A stretch of DNA of 37,950 nucleotides from Verrucomicrobiota bacterium (GTDB lineage Bacteria > Verrucomicrobiota > Verrucomicrobiia > Palsa-1439). Position numbers and translations under genes: made by a program. Location: assembly GCA_003164675.1 (NCBI GenBank), contig PLTX01000103.1, positions 1 through 37,950 on the forward strand. The letters are read 5' to 3'. The notes under the pieces were generated by a model that was not told where the DNA came from, did not search any database, and worked only from the letters and a program-made list of their open reading frames with translations. Numbering within the stretch: the first letter of the stretch is position 1; every line of letters starts with the position of its first letter. Below, piece after piece: positions 8,859 to 18,000 of this stretch.

Positions 8859-8883
8859 CGGCTCACCGGGAGGTTCGCCCCCC
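8859..8883 (-). repeat. REP family 1, copy d
   Basis: Reads CGGCTCACCGGGAGGTTCGC followed by CCCCC on the plus strand, directly after the stop of the UVR-motif gene. A few substitutions from copy c. Confidence 0.75.
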
Positions 8884-8898
8884 AGAATTCGTGACGGC

Positions 8899-8976
8899 GG
8901 CAACCGGGCCGGTTGCCCTACAATCTTGGAGACCTTCGGTCGCAACCTGTGCGCGGGCTGGAGACCGGCGCACAAC
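8899..8976. repeat. Composite of repeat families: GGCAACCGG palindrome plus ACCTTCGGTC unit
   Basis: 8899-8917 is a palindrome (GGCAACCGGGCCGGTTGCC) followed by CTACAAT. An inverted relative occurs at 28845-28870. 8931-8976 begins GACCTTCGGTC and ends GACCGGCGCACAAC; a close copy lies at 12198-12243 and a partial one at 25758. No coding potential is seen. Confidence 0.7.
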
Positions 8977-8983
8977 TGGCGCA

Positions 8984-9901
8984 TCACATGTACAGGAAGA
9001 CGTAGACGGCGAAGCCGACGGCGGCGGCGCCGGCAGCGGCGGCCAGCGACCAGAGGAGGTTGCGTTTGCGGGCGGCGATGGCGAAGGTGGAAATGATGAC
9101 GGCCATTTGCGCGCCGAGCATGCCGTAGAAGAATTGCTGGCTGCGCTTGTGGTGCCGTTCGGCGTCGATGTTGCTCTTGCGCACCTGGAGTTCGTAGAGG
9201 TTGCCGATGGCCTGGTTCAGGCGAGCTTCGGCGTCGTAGCGCGTGGCGGTGTAGCGCAATCGGGCGGCGACGAAATCGCGGCTGAGAGATTTATCGCCGG
9301 TGCCGGTCAAGGTTTTCTCCAGTTGATCGATGACCTGACCGACCGGCGTGATGGCGGCATCAAATGCCTCGGCCCGGTTTTTTGCAGCAAGTAGCGCGGC
9401 GTCGAGGTCCCTGGGTTTCACTTTCGCAACGAGCGACAGGATTTCCGATTCCGGTTTTTGGCTGTCGAGCGCGTCGAGGGCCGACTGAAGTTCCGGGCTG
9501 GGCGCGGTTGCGGCCGGGACGCCGGGCAACTCGCCTTTCAACAATGCGGCGAGGGCCTGTTGTCCCCCCGCCGACTGCAACGAAGTCACCCCGGCTTCGT
9601 CGAGGGCCGCGGTATCGAGCGGATGGACGTCGGTTGTGTTTTGCAGGATGTCGATGGTGTTGCGCTGGATGGCCCCGCGGAGGCGTTTGGCCTGGAAGAA
9701 CCCCCATTGATCGCCCGCCTTGGATTGTTGCTGCGCGGCGAGGGACCGGCTGTACTGGGCGCGGGTCATCTCGCTGGAGGCAAGGCCCGCGAGAGCGGTC
9801 GCGATGACGGTCATGATAATGGGCGTGGCGATGAGCACCTTGCCCCATGATGTTTGCTGGATGTCCTGTTTCAGTTCGTCCGGTATCGTGAGCTTGGCCA
9901 T
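8984..9901 (-). CDS. DUF4337 domain membrane protein
   Basis: A 305-residue protein with a membrane segment near residues 21-41 and two more at about 241-262 and 270-303. The diagnostic DUF4337 pattern is present just after the first helix: AQYSRSLAAQQQSKAGDQWG followed by FFQAKRLRGAIQ, and a later RLRYTATRYDAEARLN helix. The central 90-200 region is an expanded Ala/Leu-rich helical insert, longer than in small DUF4337 proteins. The family is found in proteobacteria and PVC bacteria and has no established function; it is probably an inner-membrane protein with a helical periplasmic or cytoplasmic domain. It sits alone on the minus strand between two repeat-rich gaps. Confidence 0.8.
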   Translation of the reverse strand: MAKLTIPDELKQDIQQTSWGKVLIATPIIMTVIATALAGLASSEMTRAQYSRSLAAQQQSKAGDQWGFFQAKRLRGAIQRNTIDILQNTTDVHPLDTAALDEAGVTSLQSAGGQQALAALLKGELPGVPAATAPSPELQSALDALDSQKPESEILSLVAKVKPRDLDAALLAAKNRAEAFDAAITPVGQVIDQLEKTLTGTGDKSLSRDFVAARLRYTATRYDAEARLNQAIGNLYELQVRKSNIDAERHHKRSQQFFYGMLGAQMAVIISTFAIAARKRNLLWSLAAAAGAAAVGFAVYVFLYM

Positions 9902-10004
9902 TGAATCAGTCCTCCAGTCCAGTCAGCTCGCAAGAACATCGGGCTGTCGACCCGATTATTACACCAGATGACCGTCCCGTGGCGAGAAAGATGGAGGGCG
10001 TTTT

Positions 10005-10028
10005 CGGCGGTCATAGACCGCCGCTACA
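10005..10028 (+). repeat. REP family 2, copy a
   Basis: CGGCGGTCATAGACCGCCGC followed by TACA: a 7-bp perfect arm palindrome around ATA. Other copies are at 24471-24493 and, inverted, at 28805-28828. Confidence 0.8.
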
Positions 10029-10139
10029 ATTAGGAAACGGCCAGGACGCGGCGCGATACCTCAACGTCCAGGCATCGCACCCCACAATACGGCGAGAAAC
10101 GGCGACGACGGAGCGTGGCCCTCCGATTCGCAACGACGG

Positions 10140-10164
10140 CGGCTCACCGGGAGGTTCGCCCTCC
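10140..10164 (-). repeat. REP family 1, copy e
   Basis: CGGCTCACCGGGAGGTTCGC followed by CCTCC, upstream of the secreted protein gene at 10272. Confidence 0.75.
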
Positions 10165-10271
10165 AGGATTAGCGACGGTGGCGGTGGTGGAATTGTCTTG
10201 AGGGATTGGTGACGGCGGAGTAGGAGGAGGTTGGTCGCCCCGTTTGCGGACACGATAAGGAGGAGGAGATC

Positions 10272-10829
10272 GTGAAGGCAATTCTCGTGGGAATGTCATG
10301 TGCTGCGATGTTGGCGGCGGGAGCGGGGACAGTGCTGGGGCAGGCGTTTCCGGCCCGGATCAAGTTCACCTGTACGACGACAAACGCGGGGGGGATCGTC
10401 AAAACCACGTTCACGGAGAAGGACATCATTGCGCAGTGCGCGAGCGACCACGGCGTGGATGCGTCGCGGTTAAAGTTGCTTCTGGTGGATGCGGACGTGG
10501 ACGTGGTGGACATCGTGTCCAGCAACGTGACGTGTGAGGTGGCGACGATCCAGGGACATTCCGTAACGAATGTGATCGTGGGTGTGTACACGGGGGTGAA
10601 CTCGAACTTCCTGAAGGCAACGACTTTTACGCCGTTCAATTCGCTGGGCGGAAGTTTGTTGCCGGCGGATTTTCGGGGGACGCTGGTGATGACGTACACG
10701 GCGGTGAGACCGTCCAACACGGTGACGTCGGTGAAGATGAAGGGGACGATCCAAGGAGGTTCGGTGAGCAATACCACCGTTTATACCGGCACGATGTCCG
10801 TGAGCGGGAAACCGTACATTCTGCCGTAG
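10272..10829 (+). CDS. Small secreted protein of unknown function
   Basis: A 185-residue protein starting with GTG at 10272, chosen because an almost perfect Shine-Dalgarno (AAGGAGGAGGA, 10258-10268) precedes it. Residues 1-25 are a signal peptide (MKAILVGMSCAAMLAAGAGT, then VLGQA), so the mature protein is exported. The remainder is beta-rich with Thr/Val alternation (KFTCTTTNAGGIVKTTFTEK, a VDADVDVVDIVSSNV strand, GTLVMTYTA) and three Cys, and has no recognised domain. The strong ribosome binding site suggests high expression. No membrane anchor or sorting signal is seen. Function unknown. Confidence 0.65.
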   Translation: MKAILVGMSCAAMLAAGAGTVLGQAFPARIKFTCTTTNAGGIVKTTFTEKDIIAQCASDHGVDASRLKLLLVDADVDVVDIVSSNVTCEVATIQGHSVTNVIVGVYTGVNSNFLKATTFTPFNSLGGSLLPADFRGTLVMTYTAVRPSNTVTSVKMKGTIQGGSVSNTTVYTGTMSVSGKPYILP

Positions 10830-10893
10830 TGATGGGGACGGGGGACAGAAGGCGGAAGGCGTTGGGTTCGTTACAGCTCCGGACACCAAGTAG

Positions 10894-11172
10894 AGTCTGG
10901 AAGTCAGCCAAGCTCAGGTTTCGCGATGGTTGAAGGGCGAGAATGAACCTCAGTTGGATGTACTGCAGCGCGCCGCCTCCGTTTTCGGCGTGCCGCTGGG
11001 AGACCTGATCGAGTCTCCGCCATCGCCCACCGGCGTGCATGAAGAGGTGGCGCGCTACGGCTCCCAACAGCAGGCTTCCATATATATGCAGCGCCTCAAA
11101 CGCCGCTGGCATCACAAAGGCGCGCCTCAGGCCGAAATGCGGCTGTGCCCTCTTCGTCCTTTTCGGGGATGA
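10894..11172 (+). pseudogene. 5'-truncated XRE-family helix-turn-helix regulator remnant
   Basis: The frame after a TAG at 10891 reads SLEVSQAQVSRWLKGENEPQ and continues LDVLQRAASVFGVPLGDLIES, the second half of a Cro/CI-type helix-turn-helix (recognition helix and the following LxxLAxxFGVPLxxL helix). Helix 1 and the true start are missing, and upstream frames do not supply them; the only initiation codon in frame is TTG at 10930, inside the recognition helix. A low-complexity basic tail follows to a TGA at 11170-11172. This looks like a decayed DNA-binding regulator rather than a functional gene. Confidence 0.55.
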
Positions 11173-11208
11173 TACGGAAGCGATTGTCAGGTGGCTGGAC
11201 GAAGAAAA

Positions 11209-11604
11209 ATGAAGAGCCTGGCCTTGGTCATTATATTGTCCGTCTGCGCCGGTTGCGCGACCCCTTCAAGGGAAGCGATGGCCACCGCCGATTACGGACC
11301 CTATCCTACCGACTACGAGCAGCAGATCAAGCAAGTGATCGAGCCGACATTGAGAGATCCGTGGTCGGCCCATTATCAGTTTACTGCGCCCCAAAAGGGA
11401 TGGGCTGGGGGCAATGCGCTGGTCACCATAAAAACGCGATACGGCTGGATCGTCGGTGTGTCGGTAAATGCCAAGAATGGATTCGGCGGCTATACAGGCT
11501 GGAAACAGTACTCCTTTCTGGTCACGGGCGGCCAGGTTCTCGACATATCAACGTGCATAATGACTGGACTGAACCCGACCGCTGGTTTCGCGGACCAGCC
11601 ATGA
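11209..11604 (+). CDS. Predicted lipoprotein of unknown function
   Basis: A 131-residue protein starting MKSLALVIILSVCAGCATPS; residues 3-16 are a lipoprotein signal with lipobox VCAGC, so Cys16 would be lipid-modified and the protein anchored to a membrane. A GTG at 11191 is an upstream alternative. The mature part has two recognisable blocks: YEQQIKQVIEPTLRDPWSAH, a pattern seen in small lipoproteins annotated as hypothetical, and a beta-rich C-terminus (KGWAGGNALVTIKTRYGWIV, NGFGGYTGWKQYSFLVTGGQ). The stop overlaps the next gene's ATG by 4 nt (ATGA), indicating translational coupling. Function unknown. Confidence 0.7.
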   Translation: MKSLALVIILSVCAGCATPSREAMATADYGPYPTDYEQQIKQVIEPTLRDPWSAHYQFTAPQKGWAGGNALVTIKTRYGWIVGVSVNAKNGFGGYTGWKQYSFLVTGGQVLDISTCIMTGLNPTAGFADQP

Positions 11605-11981
11605 AGACCTGCCCGCAATGCCAAAAACAAATCGATGATGATCTTTCATCCTGCCAGTGCGGCCACCAATTCTCTGAGGCTTTTCCGCCGACTCCGCTCA
11701 GGACTCAATCTGCGCCTGTCGCGCCGCCAGCGTCCGCTGATCCTCGCCACATCATCGGCGGGATCCTGGTTGCTTTGGGGATCGTCTTGGTCGCCTACTT
11801 CGCCTTTGGGTATGATACGATGATCGAAGTTTCGGTGCCGGTTCCGGATCACACTTATAGTCTGCCGGAGCACGTCCAAAACATGGGTCTGGAAATCAAC
11901 AGAATCATCGGCGTGATGGTCGGTCTGGCCGTCAGCTTGGCCGGGTTCGTCCTCATCGCCGCCCCAAGCCCTAAAAAGTGA
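11601..11981 (+). CDS. Small zinc-ribbon membrane protein
   Basis: A 126-residue protein starting MKTCPQCQKQIDDDLSSCQC; C4, C7, C18 and C20 could form a zinc ribbon, although the second pair is C-x-C rather than C-x-x-C. A Pro-rich linker follows, then two membrane segments (about residues 53-74, HIIGGILVALGIVLVAYFAF, and 103-121). It is coupled to the upstream lipoprotein gene by an ATGA overlap, so the two probably work together at the membrane. No enzyme motif is present. Function unknown. Confidence 0.65.
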   Translation: MKTCPQCQKQIDDDLSSCQCGHQFSEAFPPTPLRTQSAPVAPPASADPRHIIGGILVALGIVLVAYFAFGYDTMIEVSVPVPDHTYSLPEHVQNMGLEINRIIGVMVGLAVSLAGFVLIAAPSPKK

Positions 11982-12164
11982 TCAAACCTACCGTTAGAAG
12001 CCGTTTAAACGCCGAAAAGTGATCAAACCTCATTTCGGCCGCCTGATCGCCACGCCCGCCAGTAAATTCGTGCCCTATCGCGCCTGCTCAGACCTAATCT
12101 CGCCTGCTCATTGCGGCTCAAATTGGCGCAAGTCGGGGCAGGCCCCTCGTCGAACTCGGGACAA

Positions 12165-12190
12165 GCCCCGATCTGGGAATCGGGGTAAAC
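12165..12190 (+). repeat. Repeat family 3 (GCCCCGA...TCGGGGTAAAC), copy a
   Basis: GCCCCGATCTGGGAATCGGG then GTAAAC: a palindrome with CCCCGA/TCGGGG arms and a TAAAC tail. Copies at 24281-24306 and 25288-25313. Confidence 0.75.
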
Positions 12191-12197
12191 GTGGTAA

Positions 12198-12270
12198 ACC
12201 TTCGGTCAGATGAAGTGCGCGGTCGGGAGACCAGGCGCACAACAAGGCTCACCGGGAGGCTCGCCCCGCC
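12198..12270. repeat. ACCTTCGGTC family unit abutting REP family 1, copy f
   Basis: 12198-12243 is a close copy of 8931-8976 (ACCTTCGGTC start, GGCGCACAAC end). 12245-12270 reads AGGCTCACCGGGAGGCTCGC followed by CCCGCC, a REP family 1 copy. The same two families are adjacent, in the opposite order, at 8859-8976. Confidence 0.7.
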
Positions 12271-12313
12271 GACGGCGGGTAAACCCACCGATGGCGGGTA
12301 AACCTCCAAGGGG

Positions 12314-13231
12314 TCATTGTTTCTGTTTGGTGACGTAGGCGATGAACTTGGCTTCGAAGGCGTCGAGGCCGGAGTATTTGCTACTGTAGACGTCCTGCCA
12401 GGCGGTGTCGAAGCGCGAGCCGTCGCCCGAGAGCTTGATGAACCGCAACAGCGGGTTCATGCCACCGTGCTGGTAGTAGAGGAAGGTGACGAGCAGGCGC
12501 GATTCATTGTAGAAGTCGACGACCTGGTCGCGGGAGCGCGGGTAATCGACGGCGCCGGTGAGTTCGCCGAGCGGGATGTAGTCGTTGCGGGCGAGGCGGT
12601 CGGTGATGTTGCCGAGGGCGTAGCCGCGGGCCTTGAGGTAATTGCGGTAGAGGCGGACGCCTTCGAATTCCGCGAAGCCTTCATTGAGCCAGAGGGGGAT
12701 GTCGCCCGTGACGAAGCGGTGAAGGACAAGGTGCGTCATTTCGTGCGGGAGGGTTGGGCCCTGGAACTTGAAATGCGGGCGCGAGGCGAAGAAGAGTTCG
12801 CGTCCCGTGCACCAGCCGCCGGTCCATTCCTCCATTTTGCCGACGCCGACGAAGCTGTGCCAGGCCTGCTGGTTGAGAAAGACGTAGATGTGGCACTTGC
12901 GCTCGTAGGAATCCTGGGTGACGCCGATGTCCTGTTTGATCAGGGCGTAGGACCATTCGGCCCAGGCGGAGAGTTGGGGGACGGAGAAGCCGGTTTCGGT
13001 GTGGAAGATGAAATGGTCGGACTCGCTGTGCTGCCATTGGACGGTTTTGAGGCTCAAGGCGGCGTCGCCCTGGCGGGAGACGGATTTTTCGCTGAGTTCG
13101 TCGAACGGCAGGATCTTCAGGTGATAGACGCCCGGCGGGAGCGCGTCGTCATCGTTGGTTTGCGCCACGGCGTGAATGCAGAGGATGACGCTGCCGATGG
13201 CGACGACAAGGACGGCGAGAATCCGTTTCAT
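12314..13231 (-). CDS. Secreted gluzincin metalloprotease-like protein (peptidase MA family)
   Basis: A 305-residue protein with a signal peptide (MKRILAVLVVAIGSVILCIH, then AVA-Q). The zinc site is HEMTH (H163, E164, H167) followed by LWLNEGFAEFE, where E184 lies 17 residues after the second His, the gluzincin arrangement of the peptidase_MA superfamily. The preceding region (residues 68-120) has the SDHFIFHTE and CHIYVFLNQQAWHSF blocks commonly found before this domain in such proteins. All zinc ligands and the catalytic Glu are present. It is probably a periplasmic or secreted peptidase; the substrate is unknown. It diverges from yebC with about 100 bp between the starts. Confidence 0.85.
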   Translation of the reverse strand: MKRILAVLVVAIGSVILCIHAVAQTNDDDALPPGVYHLKILPFDELSEKSVSRQGDAALSLKTVQWQHSESDHFIFHTETGFSVPQLSAWAEWSYALIKQDIGVTQDSYERKCHIYVFLNQQAWHSFVGVGKMEEWTGGWCTGRELFFASRPHFKFQGPTLPHEMTHLVLHRFVTGDIPLWLNEGFAEFEGVRLYRNYLKARGYALGNITDRLARNDYIPLGELTGAVDYPRSRDQVVDFYNESRLLVTFLYYQHGGMNPLLRFIKLSGDGSRFDTAWQDVYSSKYSGLDAFEAKFIAYVTKQKQ

Positions 13232-13335
13232 GAGCGCCTGTATAGTGCGCGGCGCGGGGCCGGTTCCAGAGAAATCGGCGGGGGGACGGATTCCCGCTTG
13301 TGCGCGGCTTGGGGAAGCGCTAAGACTGCGGTGAC

Positions 13336-14058
13336 ATGGGAGCCCAATGGAAACAGAAAGGCCGCGAGATCAGCGCGCTGAAGCGCGGCCAGCTTTTCGG
13401 GAAGCTCATGAAGGAAATCGTCGTGGCGGTGAAGTTGGGCGGGCCCGATCCCGACCTGAATGCGCGTTTGCATGCGGCGTTGGAAACCGCTCGGAAGCAC
13501 TCGGTCCCGCGCGACACGATCGAGCGTGCCGTCAAGAAGGGCGCCGGCCAAACGGGTGAGGCCATCGCGTATGAGCTCATCACGTATGAAGGGTTTGCGC
13601 CCGGGAAGGTGCCGATCATCGTCGAATGCCTGACGGACAATCGGAACCGGACGGCCCCGGAGATTCGGGCGCTGTTCAAGGCCGGGCAGTTCGGGTCGCC
13701 CGGCAGCGTGGCGTGGATGTTCGAGCACGTCGGGTTGGTGGAGGCGCATCATCCGACCGCGGGGCAGGATTTGGAGGCGGTGGCGATCGAGGCGGGCGCG
13801 CAGAACGTCGAGCCGCTGGTAAGCGACGACGTGCCGGCGGGCCGCGCGAGGGCGCGGTTTTATTGCGACCGGGCCGATGTGAATGGCGTGAGCCAGGCAT
13901 TGAAGAAGTCGGGGTGGACAGTGACCACGGCCGAGATGAGTTACGTGGCCAAGAACGCTGTTGAAGCACCCGCCGCGCAGCGCGCGGAGATCGAGGCGTT
14001 TCTCACCGCCATCGACGAACACGCCGACGTGCATCGTGTGTACACGGCGATGAAGTGA
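13336..14058 (+). CDS. yebC: YebC/PmpR (TACO1) family protein
   Basis: A 240-residue protein, the normal family length. It starts MGAQWKQKGREISALKRGQL, as in the YeeN-like branch, and contains ARLHAALETARKHSVPRDTI, then AVKKGAG, ITYEGFAPGKVPIIVECLTD with NRNRTAPEIR, and FGSPGSVAWMFE, all hallmarks of the family. Members were described as DNA-binding transcription regulators (PmpR) and, more recently, as ribosome-associated factors that help translate polyproline stretches. It stands alone on the plus strand and converges on the DUF971 gene with 30 bp between the stops. Confidence 0.95.
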   Translation: MGAQWKQKGREISALKRGQLFGKLMKEIVVAVKLGGPDPDLNARLHAALETARKHSVPRDTIERAVKKGAGQTGEAIAYELITYEGFAPGKVPIIVECLTDNRNRTAPEIRALFKAGQFGSPGSVAWMFEHVGLVEAHHPTAGQDLEAVAIEAGAQNVEPLVSDDVPAGRARARFYCDRADVNGVSQALKKSGWTVTTAEMSYVAKNAVEAPAAQRAEIEAFLTAIDEHADVHRVYTAMK

Positions 14059-14088
14059 GCGGACGGAGTTGTGGGGTTTGTCAACCGC

Positions 14089-14388
14089 TTACGGCGCTGT
14101 GTCCAATCCCCGCAAATACTGGAACGAATAAATCCCCGAAGCATGGCCATCGGCCCATTGGGGCTGGATGGCGTAGCCGCCGACGTATTGCCAGCCGCGC
14201 AGATCGAAGCTGGACGGCGTGAGGGTTTGGGGCGGCGGCTTGTACTCGACCATGACGTTGGTTTCGCCCTTGCACATCGCGCATGGGCAGGCGCGGCGCA
14301 GGGCTTCGAGTTCGAAATAACTCTCATGTCCGTCGTCCCACGCGATAGCGAGGATATTATTCACGACCTCGATGGTCTTGGGCTTCAT
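14089..14388 (-). CDS. DUF971 (GBBH-like N-terminal domain) protein
   Basis: A 99-residue protein starting MKPKTIEVVNNILAIAWDDG. It has the DUF971 pattern: a strand-turn DDGHESYFELEALRRACPCAMC with two closely spaced Cys, then LRGWQYVGGYAIQPQWADGH and SGIYSFQYLRGL at the end. The domain corresponds to the N-terminal part of gamma-butyrobetaine hydroxylase and occurs alone in bacteria, sometimes linked to iron-sulfur protein maturation. Its ATG overlaps the nth stop by 4 nt (ATGA), so it is translated with the [4Fe-4S] enzyme Nth; that fits, but does not prove, a role in Fe-S metabolism. Confidence 0.88.
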   Translation of the reverse strand: MKPKTIEVVNNILAIAWDDGHESYFELEALRRACPCAMCKGETNVMVEYKPPPQTLTPSSFDLRGWQYVGGYAIQPQWADGHASGIYSFQYLRGLDTAP

Positions 14389-15044
14389 GCGGCCTTTGTC
14401 TTGTGGGGCCACGGGCAGAGCTTGTTGATCGAACAATTCGGGCATTTGGGGTTTCTGGCCGTGCACACGCGACGTCCATGGAACTGCAACAGGTGACAGA
14501 ATTTCGTCCAGTCCTTGCACGGAACGATTTTTACGAGGTCGGCCTCGATCTCTTCGGGATCGTCTTTGGTCGTCAACCCGAGCCGTTGCGACAAGCGCCA
14601 CGTGTGCGTGTCGACCACAATGGCGGGCTGGCCGAACGCGTTGGCGAGGATGGCGTTCGCGGTTTTGCGGCCGACGCCGGGCAGTTTGAGGAGATCGTCG
14701 ATATTGTCGGGCACATTGCCGCCGAAATCTTTCACCAACATCGCGCAAGCCTTTTGAATCGAACGCGTTTTCTGGCGGAAGAAATTGATTCGGCCGACTT
14801 GAGCTTGCAGCGCGGCCTCGGTTTCACCGGCATAGTCCGCGGCGCTACGGTACTTTCGGAACAGGTCCGGCGTCACGAGATTGACCAGATCATCGCGCGC
14901 CTGAGCGGCGAGGATCAGCGCGACGAGGAGCTCGAGCGGATTGGTAAAATCCAGCGCGAGCTTCGCGTCCGGGTGGGTCCGCTTCAGGACGGCGATGATC
15001 TTCCTGACGCGAGCCTGTTTGGCAGCAGGAGACTCCCGGACCAT
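14385..15044 (-). CDS. nth: Endonuclease III (DNA glycosylase/AP lyase)
   Basis: A 219-residue base-excision repair enzyme. The helix-hairpin-helix LPGVGRKTANAIL carries the catalytic Lys127 and VVDTHTWR the catalytic Asp145, each seven residues after the E. coli positions (K120, D138). The C-terminal iron-sulfur cluster motif C-x6-C-x2-C-x5-C is complete (C194, C201, C204, C210). One departure is the LILAAQARDD segment where most Nth proteins have LSAQxTD, so the usual Gln-Thr-Asp is Gln-Ala-Arg-Asp. It removes oxidised pyrimidines and cleaves at abasic sites. It lies 6 nt downstream of the DUF2723 gene and overlaps the DUF971 gene by 4 nt. Confidence 0.95.
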   Translation of the reverse strand: MVRESPAAKQARVRKIIAVLKRTHPDAKLALDFTNPLELLVALILAAQARDDLVNLVTPDLFRKYRSAADYAGETEAALQAQVGRINFFRQKTRSIQKACAMLVKDFGGNVPDNIDDLLKLPGVGRKTANAILANAFGQPAIVVDTHTWRLSQRLGLTTKDDPEEIEADLVKIVPCKDWTKFCHLLQFHGRRVCTARNPKCPNCSINKLCPWPHKTKAA

Positions 15045-15050
15045 GACGGG

Positions 15051-18000
15051 TCACGGCGAAGTGGTGAGCTGCTGGAATTGCGGGTTCCCGTGCAACGGCG
15101 TGAATGCCGGATCGGTGGCGGCCTTGCCGCGCAGGTCCGGCATCAGCTGAATCGCCCGCTGCAGCCTGGCAATCGCTTCGCCCGTGTTGTGTTGCAACGA
15201 ACGGACCATGGCAATCGAATAGAAGGAACGCGCATCCTGCGGGAATCGCTGCGTCATGAGTTGCAGCGCGGCGACGGCGGCATCGGGTTGACCGAGATTC
15301 ATGTACGCCTGGGCAGCCTGCAGCATCTGGTCCGCATTGATGCCATCCTGCGTCAGATAACGTTGCAGCAGGGGTCCGATGCGATCGTTCTGGCCGGCCC
15401 TCTGGTATGCCTGGCCCAGTTGCACCATCGCATTGAAATCGTGCGGGTTGTTCGAATAGGCGGCTTCCAGTTGAGGAACCTCCATTCGCGACTGTCTGAG
15501 GCCCCGGATCTGGTCGGTAGCCGAGGTGATTTTTGAATTGAGCGGGTCGAGCCGTTGCAAAGCCTCCAAGGTGGCCAGCGCGTCGTCGCTGCGGCCCAGT
15601 TCCATGTAGAGTTGCGCGAGACGGAAATTACCCTCGGGACTTTCGGGGCAGAGGTCGAGGGCTTGCTTGAATGCGTAAATGGCTTCGGTCGCCATGTGGT
15701 GATAGGCGTAGATGCCGCCGATCGCAGACCGCAGTTTGGAAAACGTCTTTTGCGCATCGGGGTCACCATGGAACTGGGGGCGCGCCTTGAAATCTTGAAC
15801 CAGCTTGTCCCAATACGCCGTGTCGCGTTTCACGATGTCCGCCCAGAGCTGTGGGTTCTTGTCTGGACCGGGCAACTCGTCGTGATTGATCTTCATGATA
15901 ATGCCAAACGGTGTGAGGTACGGGTACATCCACGGAATGACATAGCTTTCCTCCACGTAGAACGCGTGCTTGTCCTTGGCGTGGTCGAAAATCCATTTGG
16001 TGAGGATACCATTGATGTTCATCACACCCTGCACGCCGCGGACCTGGACGGCACCGTTCTCGACGGTGACTTGTTCGTCGGCGCTGAGGTGTTCCCCTTT
16101 CGCCTGACGGGTTTGGACGTCGTTGATGTACTCCTGAAACGCGTGTTGCGTGTCCATCTCGTTGGGAATCCAAATCGGCTCCTTGGGATACATCGAGTCG
16201 CGATGAAGGTGATGCCAGCCCCAACGGAAGAGGACGCGCTGCCAGGGCAACCGGCGTTCGAGCGTCTGGGGGTTATTGGGATCGGGCCGGGTGTAGTCGT
16301 AGTGATCGCGGATGTACGACATGTACGTACTGTCGGCCAACGCGTTTTGCGTGATGATATACACGTCGCGCCGGTCGAAGTTCGGGCCGCCCTGCGGATC
16401 GAAATGCGGGTCGCGGTAGCGGTCCTGGGGGCTGACCCGGCTTTCGCAGAAAATCATGTACGTGGGCACGAAACGGCCTGGGTCCGTGCCGCCGTAGAGC
16501 ACGGCGTCCCGATCCATGTCCGGATAACCGCCGCCCGGAACAAACATGCGGTAGCCGAACTGGTAGCCGAAGTCGTGGTCGTACAGGTTGCAAATCTTCA
16601 CATTGCGATAAAACGAGACCAACGGCAGGGCCAACAAACCCGCGCACAGCACCTGCATGACGACGCGCGGAAATTGTCGCCACCGAGACAAAACCCAAGC
16701 CACGGCCAGCGCCATTCCGTAGCCGATCATCATCGCAAAAAACCCATGGGCCGGCGCAAAGAACTTGATGTTGATTTCCTGATTTTGTTTGTCGACGCCG
16801 GGATTGATGATGGTGAGCAATCCGAAACAGGTCGTCAGGAACGCCACCCAGACAAAGATCAGCCAGGCGCGAGCGCGCTGGTTCAAATCCTTCCAGCACC
16901 CGAACAGGATGACCAGCGTTGCCAATGCGAAGGCTATGATTGGCAAACCAAGCAGGAAGTCGTTATCGAAGCCCAGCGGCGGGCTAAACTGCTGCAATAG
17001 CGCACGCGTGAACAGGCCGGTCTGAATCCAAAACCCGCTTGTCCATGGCCAGGACAAATTCAGTCGTTCATACTGGCCGCGTGTGATGTGATGCATGAAA
17101 CCCTGTTTCGTAAAGGCGTAGCCCCAATTCATCGGGGGATTGGTTGACGAGGCCACCGGCATGTAGAAGTAAAACGCGGCGCCCGCCAGAAACATCGCTG
17201 TGCAAATCAGCGCCCGTCGGGAATTGAGCCAGCCACGTTGCCCGAAAAAGAAGAGCATCGCCACACCTGTGGCCACCGAACCGATCGTCCGCCACGTGTA
17301 GGGATGGTCGAGCAACGAGTGGCCCGAGGGCGTCTCCAGCCACGCCCACAACAGGTAGCCGGCACCGGCGCTGAACAGCCCGGCCACGAACAATTCCCAA
17401 AATGCCGACAACGCCGGCATCACCACCCTCATTTGCACGGGCCGTCGATCCCACACGGACAAGACGCCGACCGCCAGCGCAGCGACCATGAATGGTCCGG
17501 CCATCACCAGGATCGTCTGATGATTCGAGATGCCCAGTGAATACAGCAGAATCGTCGCGTAGAGGAACCCGGGCCGCTGGGGCCGCATCATCCACGCAAA
17601 GAACGTGCACGCGGTGATGATAAACATAAACACATTCAGCACGCGCATTTCGGGCACGCAGGCCCACAGCCACACGCCGCGGTTGAACCCAAACAGCAGG
17701 GCCACGGTCGCCCCCACCGTGAGCGCGATCCAGTGCTTCATCGAGTCTTCGATTTCCTGCGCCCACTTCACGGAGCGAAGCAGCATCTCGATCGAGCGCG
17801 TCATTAGCAACGTCAACACACCGACCACGAGCGCGCCCGTCAGCACCGACATCAGGCAAATCCGATAGGCAGGATTACCGAACGGCACAAAATGACGCCA
17901 CACCCACCCGAGAAACGCCCACAGCGGATATCCCGGCGGATGCGGCACGCCGAAATTGAACGCGCCCGTCACCAGCTCACCCGAGTCTTCCAGTGTGACT

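Larger units (their letters stand above)
9902..10271. other. Gene-free gap filled with repeats
   Basis: About 370 bp with no convincing gene. It holds REP family 2 (10005-10028) and REP family 1 (10140-10164), plus a GCGCGATACCTCAACG segment at about 10050 whose relative occurs near 24399. The last 30 bp contain the ribosome binding site of the downstream gene. Confidence 0.7.
11982..12313. other. Gene-free gap with repeats
   Basis: No credible gene. It contains a short direct repeat (AAAAGTGATCAAACCT ending at about 11989 and again near 12031), repeat family 3 (12165-12190), the ACCTTCGGTC family (12198-12243), REP family 1 (12245-12270) and two ATGGCGGGTAAAC-like units near 12273-12303. 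Confidence 0.7.

Noticed and set aside
11145..11981. 278-codon frame upstream of and including the zinc-ribbon protein
   Set aside because: The first 150 codons overlap the lipoprotein gene in another frame and are Arg-rich; the true start is the ATG at 11601 with a 4-nt coupled overlap.
15555..17000. 481-codon plus-strand frame opposite the DUF2723 gene
   Set aside because: The minus strand holds clear DUF2723 and TPR signatures; the plus-strand frame has no recognisable protein features.
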